Part shown: positions 29,701-36,204 of the stretch, piece by piece
How positions within the stretch are numbered: the first letter of the stretch is position 1
How the letters are laid out: every line of letters starts with the position of its first letter
Assembly: GCF_011386835.1 (NCBI RefSeq)
Contig: NC_088797.1
Span: forward strand, 41,522,576-41,586,575
Source of the DNA: Chrysemys picta bellii
Taxonomy: Eukaryota > Chordata > Testudines > Emydidae
Direction: 5' to 3'
DNA: 64,000 bases
Program-made: the position numbers and the translations under genes
The notes under the pieces: generated by a model
What the model was told of the DNA's origin: nothing
The model's database searches: none
The model's input: the letters and a program-made list of their open reading frames with translations, nothing else

Positions 29701-30840
29701 AGCTTCACAATAGCTACCTGTGCCATGTTTCTCTCGATCTTGGCTGCAGCTTCCATTAACATTTCATCCTATATTCCCCAGATATTTTGACTCAGAGATT
29801 TAAAGTACTCAATGGCTGTTTAAAAAACAAACAAACCAAAAATAGCCTTCAAGCCTGTTTGATTTATACTAGCACTGTGATCTTCTCTGCTTTACTGTGC
29901 TGTCTTCTTTAAAGACGCTCCTCCTTCAGAAGCTATGCCCTCTCAACCCAACAGGGTGTCAGACGGATATGAAAACATCAGTATAGGTGAGAGTAAACCT
30001 TTTGCAATCATTAAATTTAGCAATCCTTATTTAGTAATAAGCTACAAATACATCTACATTTGATAAATATGTATAATGTTGCAGCCTGAGAGAGGCACAT
30101 TATTTCCATCACTGAAAAATACTATACTCACATTATTTTATTATGGGTATTTTCTCCATTTTACAAATGGGGAAACTGAGGCATGAGGAGAGCCAGTGAC
30201 TTGTTCAAAGTCACACAAAACCTATGAGATAGCTAGGAAATGAGCCTAAATGTGCTTAGTCCCAATCCAGTGGCTTAATCATCCTTCCTCTCAGATGGCC
30301 AAAGGTATCCAACCTAATCCATACAGTGAACACTTGCTGGTTTTCCCTGATAACAAAATACATTTTCAACACAATTAAGATAATTGATTTTTTAAGAAAT
30401 ATAGTCCAAAGACAAGATAATTTTCGCAGCAAGAGGGGAAAAGGCAAGAGGATTTCCTTGCACCCCAACGTTAGCTTCCGATCTCAAGAAAAGCAGCAGG
30501 AGTTGATCCCACTTAAAGGCTTTTTCATGGCTTTTGAAACAGAAGTCTCACTACCTATGAAACTATGTAGTATTCACTGAGACTACCCATGAGGGTGCCC
30601 GTTAGTACCATCTCTGATGTTTTGTTTATTTATGAAGATGATGTGAACAAAACCGACAAACCCATTGTCCAGCCCACTGGACAACCAATTAATGGTAATG
30701 ACTTTCAGCCACAACTGATAGAAGGAAATGCAGTGGAGCTGCCTGTTGCCTCACTAAAATCTAGAAGCATCATGCATCCCAAGCCCTCTCCCCTAGAAGC
30801 TCTAACACTGCTGATTGCTGTTTCTGCTTTTCTTCATTAG
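2892..30840 (+). CDS. Tentative multi-exon gene for a small secreted or GPI-anchored protein, family unknown
   Basis: I built this model by eye from splice sites and frames: exons 2892-3006, 3392-3509, 6841-6939, 11238-11334, 27070-27188, a possible 11-base microexon 28025-28035, 29915-29986 and 30638-30840. Every junction is phase-compatible (1, 2, 2, 0, 2, 1, 1) and no joined codon is a stop. The product would be about 250 residues: an N-terminal signal peptide (hydrophobic [13 protein letters not shown]), a middle part with few cysteines, an acidic/polar stalk with an NKT glycosylation site, and a C-terminal hydrophobic end ([13 protein letters not shown]) as in GPI-attachment signals. I do not recognise the family. 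AG/GT pairs flanking short open frames arise often by chance, so the whole chain may be an artefact. The listed exons are the evidence; no expression or homology data were available. Confidence 0.28.
3392..3509 (+). CDS. Candidate exon 2
   Basis: The acceptor ttgacccacag|GT and donor CTTGCAG|gtatgc enclose 118 bases. With one base carried over from exon 1 the block is open throughout. It encodes [17 protein letters not shown], then a Gly/Ser-rich stretch, ending at SEPC plus two bases (phase 2). It contains one cysteine and the possible N-glycosylation site NTS. The intron to exon 1 is only 385 bases. No family match is recognised. Confidence 0.33.
3510..3699. other. Short interval between candidate exon 2 and the CR1 copy
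   Basis: A strong acceptor-like tract (catttcctctccttccag) ends at about 3666, just before recognisable CR1 sequence. All frames after it meet stops quickly in the phase that exon 2 needs, so I did not call an exon there. Confidence 0.3.
3700..5380 (+). mobile_element. CR1 LINE, 3' half of ORF2 with 3' end
   Basis: Successive frames give the CR1 reverse transcriptase and C-terminal region: '[20 protein letters not shown]' at about 3966-4030, '[15 protein letters not shown]' at 4261-4305, '[19 protein letters not shown]' near 4420-4476, and then the thumb and connection region. The catalytic box normally read FADD is FAED here (4510-4521), replacing one of the paired aspartates. There are frameshifts, a gap of about 24 bases after 4325 relative to other CR1 copies, and another near 4815. 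The 3' end reads 'ccaaccctaatcttctatgaatctatga' in two parts, the usual CR1 terminal repeat. It is 5' truncated and dead. Confidence 0.93.
5381..7852. other. Non-coding interval with one candidate exon
   Basis: AT-rich sequence with no repeat family that I can name, apart from simple G and T runs (7080-7095, 6821-6833). The only block I single out is 6841-6939. Frames at 5572-5781 and 7596-7911 have no supporting feature. Confidence 0.35.
6841..6939 (+). CDS. Candidate exon 3
   Basis: It is preceded by a long pyrimidine tract (ttattttttttttttactgaag) and followed by a donor AATTAAG|gtgatc. With the two bases left by exon 2 it reads 32 codons without a stop, including [14 protein letters not shown] and [11 protein letters not shown], and leaves two bases (phase 2). 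Another frame is also open across this block ([14 protein letters not shown]), so the coding frame is not proven. Confidence 0.28.
7853..7945 (-). mobile_element. CR1 LINE 3'-end fragment
   Basis: 'catagaattgtaggactgg' followed by 'gaggttatctagaccagtcc' is the reverse-oriented 3' terminus of an older CR1 subfamily. Similarity fades after about 7945. It is too short to carry a coding remnant. Confidence 0.75.
8525..8940 (+). mobile_element. MIR SINE split by a MITE
   Basis: 8525-8618 carries the MIR head and core ('gccactgagtgtctgtgata', 'gggcaggtcactta'). 8883-8940 carries the rest ('gtccccatctatgaaatgg'). The two halves join smoothly once the element at 8619-8882 is removed, so that element landed in a pre-existing MIR copy. 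Confidence 0.75.
8619..8882. mobile_element. Harbinger-like MITE nested in MIR
   Basis: The ends are inverted copies: 'gttctacactg' at the left and 'cagtgtagacatac' at the right. The interior holds the hallmark 'ctctcaggggtgtgaaaaatcc', also seen in the MITE at 59297-59835, and a terminal-proximal 'agcagcacagcttcagctg'. It has no coding capacity. The GTCTACAC-type end agrees with the Harbinger element at 35826, but the link is inference. Confidence 0.75.
8941..12387. other. Single-copy AT-rich interval with one candidate exon
   Basis: No transposon that I recognise for more than 3 kb, apart from simple A/T runs. Several short frames (8924-9220, 9815-10030, 10967-11379) have no domain signature. 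The one splice-bounded block is at 11238-11334. Confidence 0.35.
11238..11334 (+). CDS. Candidate exon 4
   Basis: A pyrimidine-rich acceptor region (tttctcactttcttcacag, or four bases later ggtag) precedes a block open for 33 codons to the donor GAGCAAG|gtagga. The later acceptor is required to accept the two bases left by exon 3. The encoded segment includes [21 protein letters not shown], with two cysteines nine residues apart, and ends in phase 0. The next candidate exon starts in phase 0. Confidence 0.33.
12388..12490. repeat. (TA)n(CA)n compound microsatellite
   Basis: About 50 bases of alternating TA pass into interspersed (CA)n and TA blocks. The TA part is self-complementary and is expected to be length-variable. 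Confidence 0.97.
12491..16715. other. Single-copy interval poor in transposons
   Basis: No recognisable transposon across about 4.2 kb. 13040-13360 and 15820-16040 are less AT-rich than their surroundings and could be conserved non-coding DNA or transcript ends. On the minus strand, two overlapping frames in 15904-16190 are open for about 50 codons each, but I could not support either as coding. G-rich runs occur at 15385-15398. Confidence 0.35.
16716..16856. mobile_element. hAT-like MITE, degraded copy
   Basis: It contains 'gctggaactaggggcgctgg' at the left and 'tggttcgatggctctcagca' towards the right. The same internal blocks occur in the same order at 20832-20946. The right end (ggtgctgcaacaattta) is the worn inverse of the left end. 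Confidence 0.6.
16857..17554. other. AT-rich non-coding interval
   Basis: No gene or named repeat is visible here. Confidence 0.35.
17555..17856. mobile_element. Harbinger-like MITE containing a CA microsatellite
   Basis: The right end reads 'cgtagtgtagacatagccc' and the left end carries the inverse 'catgactacacgag'. The interior (gatatagctataccgatat) resembles the other GTCTACAC-ended MITEs. A (CA)n tract has expanded inside it. Confidence 0.5.
17682..17717. repeat. (CA)n microsatellite
   Basis: About 18 uninterrupted CA units, preceded by a CT-rich stretch, inside the surrounding MITE. Confidence 0.97.
17985..18223. mobile_element. Harbinger-like MITE relic
   Basis: The ends carry 'tagtataga'- and 'ctagtgtaacatggcc'-type sequence. 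The interior has 'cttgtttcacttgggttg' and 'gccagtataagctacatcca', matching blocks of the MITE at 54153-54425 in the same order. Boundaries are approximate. Confidence 0.5.
18232..18567. mobile_element. hAT MITE, GC-rich
   Basis: The terminal inverted repeats are CAGGGCCGGCTCTAGG and its inverse CCTAGAGCCGGCCCTG. The flanking 8-bp duplications are cctgtgtc (18224-18231) and cctctgtc (18568-18575), seven of eight identical. The interior is CpG-rich with a long C-rich tract. The frames inside it (18227-18556) are composition artefacts. It belongs to the same broad family as the elements at 56635 and 63851. Confidence 0.92.
18576..19012. other. AT-rich non-coding interval
   Basis: No feature can be supported here. 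Confidence 0.35.
19013..19215 (+). mobile_element. MIR SINE
   Basis: The recognisable MIR order is present: 'ctgactctgccctaatgg', 'ctctgtgcctcaattttccc', 'atctataaaatagg'. It lacks an intact tRNA head. Confidence 0.8.
19216..20831. other. Non-coding interval, possible unclassified repeat at 20175-20600
   Basis: 19500-19850 is C-rich but without repeat structure. 20175-20600 starts 'tgtcacagttcagagcac' and has a dense promoter-poor, polyadenylation-like right half (tttattcttaagac, aacaataaaag). It may be a solo LTR or another dispersed repeat, but I could not delimit ends or a target-site duplication. Confidence 0.25.
20832..20946. mobile_element. hAT-like MITE
   Basis: The left part 'gctgctggaactaggggtgg' and right end 'ttgttccagcacccctg' are near-inverse. 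The interior blocks 'gcttgaagtggtttccat' and 'ggttcaatggctctcagcac' recur in the copy at 16716-16856. No clean target-site duplication is visible. Confidence 0.65.
20947..25084. other. Single-copy AT-rich interval with worn palindromic repeats
   Basis: No gene was found. 23545-23655 is a degenerate palindrome-type repeat ('cccaatcctgcaaatactta' to 'gcctaagtattatgactgag'), and 24798-24870 is another ('attggaatctttccactgac'). The 121-codon minus frame at 22492-22857 has no domain or supporting context. Confidence 0.35.
25085..26615 (-). mobile_element. CR1 LINE (3' part) interrupted by a hAT element
   Basis: On the minus strand, 26409-26029 gives a near-continuous CR1 C-terminal region: '[19 protein letters not shown]', then [11 protein letters not shown] and [19 protein letters not shown]. 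It continues to a 3' end at 25085-25129 plus 25738 onward. The 25130-25729 segment is a later hAT insertion. There is no catalytic domain and the copy is 5' truncated. The subfamily differs from the CR1 copies at 3700 and 28352 and is the same as the one at 57536. Confidence 0.88.
25130..25729. mobile_element. hAT MITE nested in CR1
   Basis: The terminal inverted repeats are CAGTGGTTCTCAACC at the left and the inverse of it, ggttgagaactgctg, at the right. The exact 8-bp duplication atctagtc lies at 25122-25129 and 25730-25737. The interior is very GC-rich with imperfect repeats of about 50 bp (gcagccgggaccccgaccct type) at 25300-25560. Long overlapping frames on both strands here reflect composition, not genes. 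Confidence 0.94.
26616..27069. other. AT-rich non-coding interval
   Basis: No named feature. The right end is the pyrimidine tract leading to the acceptor at 27069. Confidence 0.35.
27070..27188 (+). CDS. Candidate exon 5
   Basis: This is the best-looking single block of the tentative gene. The acceptor is acttgctttcacag|GC and the donor is GAAGCG|gtaaga, close to consensus. Between them 39 codons are open in phase 0, as left by candidate exon 4. They encode [20 protein letters not shown], then a basic KRLLGK segment and [10 protein letters not shown]. The two cysteines could pair with those of exon 4. The family is not recognised. Confidence 0.38.
27189..28351. other. Non-coding interval with a possible microexon
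   Basis: 27595-27715 is a worn palindromic repeat (aagcacttaagcacgtgatt against tgtgattaagtgtttg). The frame after the acceptor at 28024 is discussed under the microexon. 28225-28335 has a similar degenerate 'cagcaccttgcagggg' repeat. Confidence 0.35.
28025..28035 (+). CDS. Possible 11-base microexon
   Basis: A strong pyrimidine tract and cag (ctttttttcttctttttaaaacgcttcag, given here in two readable parts: ctttttttcttc and ttcag) are followed by ACTTCAAGATG and then gtaaaa. Eleven bases convert phase 2, left by candidate exon 5, to phase 1, needed by the exon at 29915, without a stop. Microexons this short exist but are rare, so a different linking exon may have been missed. Confidence 0.15.
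28352..29577 (-). mobile_element. CR1 LINE, reverse orientation, 3' end complete
   Basis: The 3' end at 28352 reads catagaatcatagaag on the plus strand. Going up the minus strand come the conserved C-terminal block (28632-28438), the region [21 protein letters not shown] (29027-28749, two overlapping blocks), the RT box with intact FADD in 29241-29032, and [15 protein letters not shown] in 29574-29392. Frames are broken between blocks. It is 5' truncated at about 29577. It is younger-looking than the 25085 copy and of the same subfamily as 3700-5380. Confidence 0.93.
29915..29986 (+). CDS. Candidate exon 6
   Basis: The acceptor gtcttctttaaag|AC and donor AGTATAG|gtgaga enclose 72 bases. Only one of the three frames is open. 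It encodes [20 protein letters not shown] followed by ISI and leaves one base. That same phase is required by the last exon. It is proline- and serine-rich, suited to a stalk. Confidence 0.3.
   Translation, partial: TLLLQKLCPLNPTGCQTDMKTSV
30115..30245 (-). mobile_element. MIR SINE
   Basis: 'ccattttacaaatggggaaa' followed by 'ctgaggcatgaggagagcc' and 'aaagtcacacaaaacc' is the reverse-oriented MIR 3' half. Confidence 0.85.
30638..30840 (+). CDS. Candidate last exon with GPI-like C-terminus
   Basis: The acceptor is ttttgtttatttatgaag|AT. Carrying one base from candidate exon 6 gives [17 protein letters not shown] and onward to a TAG at 30838-30840. The last 13 or so residues ([13 protein letters not shown]) are hydrophobic and end the protein with no cytoplasmic tail, preceded by a small-residue/Pro/Ser spacer. 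That layout is typical of a GPI-attachment signal. NKT is a potential N-glycosylation site. Confidence 0.33.
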
Positions 30841-30961
30841 CATGACTCTCACTTCACCACAAGAGAATTTGGGTCCCAATCCTGCACCTGCACAGATTAT
30901 TCCCACTGAATTTTACTCACACAGAGTGTAAAGTTAAACAAATGTACAAGTCTTTATGGGA

Positions 30962-31152
30962 TCATAGAATCATAGAATATCAGAGTTGGAAGGGACCTCA
31001 GGAGGTCAATCTAGTCCAACCCCCTGATCAAAGCAGGACCAATCCCCAGACAGATTTTTGTCCCAGATCCCTAAATGGCCCCCTCAAGGATTGAACTCAC
31101 AACCCTGGGTTTAGCAAGCCAATGCTCAAACCACTGAGCTATCCCTCCTCCT
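30962..31152 (-). mobile_element. tRNA-derived SINE with CR1-like tail
   Basis: Read on the minus strand, a box A-like TAGCTCAGTGGTT (31129-31141) and a box B-like GGTTGTGAGTTCAATCC (31088-31104) have the spacing of a tRNA-derived pol III promoter. A short body follows. The 3' end is a CR1 terminus, 'ccaactctgatattctatga' on the minus strand, ending at 30962. This is the structure described for cryptodire-turtle SINEs with a tRNA(Lys)-like head that borrow the CR1 machinery. The name is from memory. Confidence 0.88.
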
Positions 31153-31174
31153 TCCCCTGATGGTGGCCCCAGAA

Positions 31175-31484
31175 CTTTCTGGGCATGTCAACACTGCAAT
31201 ACAAGACTGAAGGCCCAGCTCCAGCTGGCCCAGATCAGCTAAGTCCGGCTCAGGCCTACAACATTGCAGTGTAGACATTTGGGTTCAGGCTCTGAAACCC
31301 CGACAGGAGTGAGCATCTGAGAGGCCAGGCTCAGAGACACTCACCCTTATCTGGGTTTCAGAGTCAGGGCTCTAGCCTGAACCCAAACGTCTATTCTACA
31401 ATTTTTAGCACCAGCCCCTAAGACAGCTGACCCGGACTATGAGACTTAATGCCGAGATTTTTCATTGCCCTGTGGATGTGGCCT
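31175..31484. mobile_element. MITE with GTCTACAC-like ends
   Basis: The left end is gggcatgtcaacactgcaat and the right end attgccctgtggatgtggcc, inverse with mismatches. Inside, 'gcagtgtagacatttgggtt' and 'tgaacccaaacgtctattct' form a second inverted pair. It has no coding capacity. Confidence 0.6.
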
Positions 31485-31663
31485 CAGTTAACTTCTCCCA
31501 TCTGTTCTGCCTTACCATGCCATCTTCTCTCTTCCCATCCTATATCCTTCTTGCTTTCCATCCTCACGGCTTCCTCTCCTCCGTGTTTCTCTGTTCCTTG
31601 AACCAAATTTACCCTTTCACCTCAGTTCCACTTCCAGTCCCACTCAATGAAAATAGCATATTA
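31485..31663. other. Short pyrimidine-rich interval
   Basis: Plus-strand CT-rich sequence with no feature that I can support. Confidence 0.3.
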
Positions 31664-32053
31664 ATTAGAGCTGGGGAAAAAATTTCTGTTGAAAATAGTA
31701 AGTTTGCTGAAAAATGCAGTTTTGGGGCAACCAAAACTATTAGTCAACTCGGGCCAAATAAAAAATAAGGAAAATAAATTCAAAACCAAAACTGTTCATT
31801 TCGACATTTCAAAACAAATCATTTTGATGTTATGCTTCAAAACTGTTTCATTTCAAAATATCATTACAAAACAATGTTCAAATCATTTCACTCAACCCAA
31901 ATGAATTTTTTTTTTTTTTTGGGTTTTTCATTTCAGCAAAATAAGAAAAACACACAAAAACAGTTAGTTTGAAACTAAGCACTTCCCCTCCTCCCCCGGG
32001 ATATTTTATTATGGTTACCAAAGTGGAAAAAAAATCAACTGCTGAGCTCTAAT
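31664..32053. mobile_element. AT-rich MITE ('ttagagctgg' ends)
   Basis: The left end 'attagagctggggaaaa' and the right end 'gctgagctctaat' are partly inverse. The interior is full of 'tttcatttc' and 'aaaact' blocks, as in a widespread reptile MITE of this kind. A T17 run lies at 31905-31921. Confidence 0.55.
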
Positions 32054-32194
32054 ATTAACTGATTATGCTTCTTTAAAATCTATCAGAATGTATATACCCT
32101 TTTGGTCTATGCAGATAGTGTGTCCGCGCTTACATACATATAGCAGCATCCAGCGGAGTCTCAGTGTGAACATAATGTTGATGAATATGGCTGT

Positions 32195-32430
32195 ATATTT
32201 GTAGCTCTTATCCTCCCCTCCCCTAATACATACCACCCCATTATTATCTGCTACCACACTTTGCATCTTTTCTATATTTTAGATTGCAAGCTCTTTGGAA
32301 AAGGAACTCGAGGCTTGGAACTTCTATATTTTAGATTGCAATCTCTTTGGAAAAGGAACTTGAGGCTTTCATCCGAACGTATGGTACTTGGTGCATTTTT
32401 AAGTATGCAATAAATAATAGTGACATCATC
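32195..32430 (+). mobile_element. L2-like LINE 3' tail with internal duplication
   Basis: 'ttagattgcaagctctttgg' and, 110 bases on, 'gcaataaataatag' match the usual 3' end of L2-type LINEs. The copy contains a tandem duplication, listed separately. Confidence 0.55.
32271..32374. repeat. 52-bp tandem duplication
   Basis: Units 32271-32322 and 32323-32374 both begin tctatattttagattgca and share 'ctctttggaaaaggaact'. Only a few substitutions separate them, so the duplication is younger than the host L2 fragment. Confidence 0.9.
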
Positions 32431-33469
32431 CTCAATCCCTCTAAAACATTCATTCCTGACAGAAAAATAAATGCAACATAAATACTGGCACATCTTGAAC
32501 TGAAAGTCAGCTAGGCTGAACTGAAATGCACCTTGCTAGTGTTATCATACGATTCTGGAGAACTTAAATTTTAATTCAAAAAGTTTATGGCCCTCAGATC
32601 TGTTAAGAAAACCATCCCTTTTCCTCTACGGCCACAGTACAAAACTTCCTACAACTTTTATTTCCTAGTGCTTTGCTCAGATATTTTTCTCCCCTGCTAA
32701 AAATATTCCACTATAAACCGAATTTAATCATGACAGGACAGGTTTTACCTGGGAAAACTATTCCCTTCTTATCTCCACAGAACAGGAATATGATCTCCTT
32801 TGCCTAAACTTCTGCAGTTACTCCCACCTGCCTGCATGTATGGGCTGTGTGATTGGGTGGTCTGTCTCTGAAGGAGGCTGCAGGAGCTTTTTTTGTTTTT
32901 TCCTTTGAGTTTTGGTTCTCTTTCCTGTTCGGAACAGCAAGAGTGTGTGAACAAAAGTGATATAAGTGTGAAAGGTAGTTAATTGTACTTTTGTTTTTTT
33001 TTTCTTCTCTTTGTTAATCACGGCATTGTTCTCTTTCTGCCCTTTCTAGAAGACTAGGGAAAAGGACAAACAGACAAATCTGTACTCAGGTGTACAAGTG
33101 AATGGCGGTGGTTGCCAGGCTATAAATTACTGGCAGATACAGATTTGCCAAATCTTGTTGGAGCACAGGTGCAGCAGGTTAGCAAATGGGAACTGGAGGC
33201 ACAGAAAACTGGCTAAAAAACCTGAAAACCTGATGAGAAAAGGAGCTATTTATGGTTCAGAACTGTCTAGTGCAGAGCCCCATTATTTTGGGCTTAGATC
33301 CTTATGCTATTGTTCATTGTAGCCATTGATACCGTTTTGGTTCCTTTCCCTATTATGTGGAAAACTCAAATTTCATTTCCCTCCTCCCTGACTGGACTGG
33401 AACCTATTTTCTTTATAAGCCAATCCAGACACTTGGTCTTTGACAGGCTGCATCAGTGGAGTAACTCAA
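32431..33469. other. AT-rich non-coding interval
   Basis: No gene or named repeat. Short frames at 32769-33021 and 33098-33322 have no signature. Confidence 0.35.
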
Positions 33470-33535
33470 AGACTTTTGGCCCAATTCTGATCTCACACAC
33501 TGGACTAAATCCATAATGTCAGAGTTACATCAGTG
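33470..33535. repeat. Fragment of a common palindromic dispersed repeat
   Basis: 'ggcccaattctgatctcaca' to 'gagttacatcagtgtaaa' is the left part of a short dispersed repeat often seen in turtle and bird DNA. Confidence 0.5.
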
Positions 33536-33542
33536 TAAAAAT

Positions 33543-33545
<3 letters not shown>

Positions 33546-33581
<36 letters not shown>
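33546..33581. repeat. (GA)n microsatellite
   Basis: About 18 uninterrupted GA units. Confidence 0.96.
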
Positions 33582-33586
<5 letters not shown>

Positions 33587-35825
33587 AATCAAGCCCTCTA
33601 TCTTAATTCCATTCCAGAAGCAGTTGGGTCAAAACCAGAGGCATTACTCCTCCTTGTCCTTCATTCCACATGGTTCTGACAATTCCTGTGTACTCCCTCT
33701 ATTCAGCTCTGTTAGAGCAGAGGAGGAGGAGGGGGAGGTGTTAATCTCCTTCAGAAAGCAACATCTGACACATAGCCAGTGGGTGATAATGGCTACATTC
33801 CAATAAACTGACATACCACCACTCATTTACAGTGAAATTAAACTTGACTATAGGAGGAGTGAAAGTGCACTGAAGTAATTCATAACTTACATTCTACTTC
33901 TTTATAAGCAGAGTCCCACTATAAAGTGATCCTACTATACATACATTCACAGGAAGAAAAAAACAGTATATTATATTTTCTATATATGTGGTAATTGATA
34001 CAAAGTAATGCACTACTATTCAGTTCAAGATTTAATAACTAAAATCTTCAGCTAATTTAACTAATAAAATGGAAATGCATTCCATACAGCAAAAGAAAAT
34101 TAAACTAAACATGGCAAATAGCAAACGTACTGAAAAACTAAAAATGAATCATGATATGAACATGCCCTAGCTCCCCACACATTCCTCCTCCTTATACCAC
34201 AGAGTTAAACCAGCACCATCATAACAGAGGGAAAGAAGGTGGCAGTAGCTTTATTTACATATAAACAATTATGTAACAGTAAACAAAACAATTTATGAGC
34301 AATACAGCAAAATGAAAACCATAGTTAGGACCTCTCCAGATGAGACTACCACCCAATCCCTAAAGGGAACCACATTCCATTTCACCTTGGAGTTGCTACA
34401 CACTCCCACCTTCACATGGAGTAACTCATGCCACCCCTGTCCCTTCTACCCTAAAATAAACAAAAACAAAGGCCCAGTTTGTACTCCCGGAGCTAAGCTC
34501 ATCTGTACAGTGTGAATCCTAAGGAACAGTACTAAGTCAAAACCAAAAATGAATTTACTCTATTCTATCTATTGTTGCATGTTTACCTAAAGCTCCAGAG
34601 CATTTTACTATTAACATGAAGTGTTTTTACGGTCTCAGTTGTAAAAGATGCACCTTTTGTCAGAAACCAAGGAATTTTTTTCTTTCCATAAAGATGTTCC
34701 AAATGTCAAATAATACATAGGCAACATGCTCTACAGACACTGCTTCACTTCAACCATAACACATCATCAATACCGGCAAAGCAATTTGCAGATCCAAGCT
34801 GAAGATAATCCTGACAAGCTGTCAGACCATACTTGAAAATAACTGCCAGGTCTATATCAGGGCCAACTGAAACGCTGACATTGATTTTTTTTTCCCCCAA
34901 ATGAAAATTCCTCTCCCCAAATCCATCTCTCCAACTTGAGTGTATGGTTATTTCCAAGGCCATATGGGTTTGTTTCACAACCTACCTAAAAAAAAACCCC
35001 AGGCAACACTAGCTGAATTGCCTCCTCTCCTCTTGAAATCTGTGTCTATTTGTATAAAATTCATCTTATGTAGAGATGTGTACAGTAAATTTTCACCCAG
35101 TAAATCCCAGACTAGGACTAATAAACAATTTGTAATGCAGGTCCCTCTAATAAAAATGTGACTTGGTACATTTACACTTTTCCCTCCATCTCAACTAGTT
35201 TACTATTCAAAGAGTGTTTTTGATAATATCTTCATGACAGTGCATCCATTCTTTATCCAGATCTTGAACTTATAAGAAGTTGTCACTGTATTACTGTACT
35301 GTTTGTCACATGAAGAAAAGATGAGGTGGGAAACGATCACCTGGTTTTATAAATTAAACTGGGCCTCAACAGATGAGAAGCCAAAGGGTAATTTGTCATA
35401 TCAGATTAAATCAAGCAAGCATGAATCACAAAGGCAACATATAAAAACAATACATACAAACTATATATTCCCAAACAATGTGAATGAAGTTACCATACTC
35501 TCAAATTCCTCATTAATGAATGGATGAATAAGCTTAAAATCCATTTTTTTTAACCATTCACATTTTTATGAGAGTCATGTACTCAAGTGTACAAGAACAA
35601 ATCACCCTATAAAAATCCAGTGTGGGACTTTCTGGGAGGGGGAAAGGAGGAGGTTTGGTTCTCTCCTCCCCCAACCCAAGTAAATTGGGTTCTTATAAGG
35701 AACTGGTGAATTAATTGGATACAACAAGAATTTCACCCAGAAATCAAAATTAAACCCAAGTGGTTGTCTCTGATTGTGCTCCTCTATATGACTTAATTTC
35801 TGTACTGCCAAGTTACTACTACCCA
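33582..35825. other. AT-rich non-coding interval
   Basis: No gene, transposon or RNA gene recognised over about 2.2 kb. Confidence 0.35.
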
Positions 35826-36060
35826 ACTGGTCTACACTACGACTTTAATTCGGATTTATCAGCTTTAATTCGAATTTACCCTGCAACCGTCCACACAACG
35901 ACGCTATTTATTTCGATGTAAAGGGCCCTTTAAATCGATTTCTGTACTCCACCCCGACGAGCAGAGTAGCGCCAAAATCGATTTTAACATTTCGAATTAG
36001 GGATAGTGTGGCCGCAATTCGATGGTATTGGCCTCCGGGAGCTATCCCACAGTGCATCAT
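35826..36060 (+). repeat. Harbinger left terminal and sub-terminal inverted repeat
   Basis: Begins ctggtctacactacgac. Short 'aattcg' and 'ttcgaatt' motifs recur in the first 200 bases and again, inverted, at the right end, where the Myb-like protein would be expected to bind. Confidence 0.8.
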
Positions 36061-36204
36061 TGTGACCGCTCTGGACAGCAATCTAAACTCGGATGCACTG
36101 GCCAGGTAGACAGGAAAAGCCCCGCGAACATTTGAATTTCATTTCCTGTTTGCCCAGCGTGGAGAGCACAGGTAACCACAGATAGCTCATCAGCACAGGT
36201 AACC

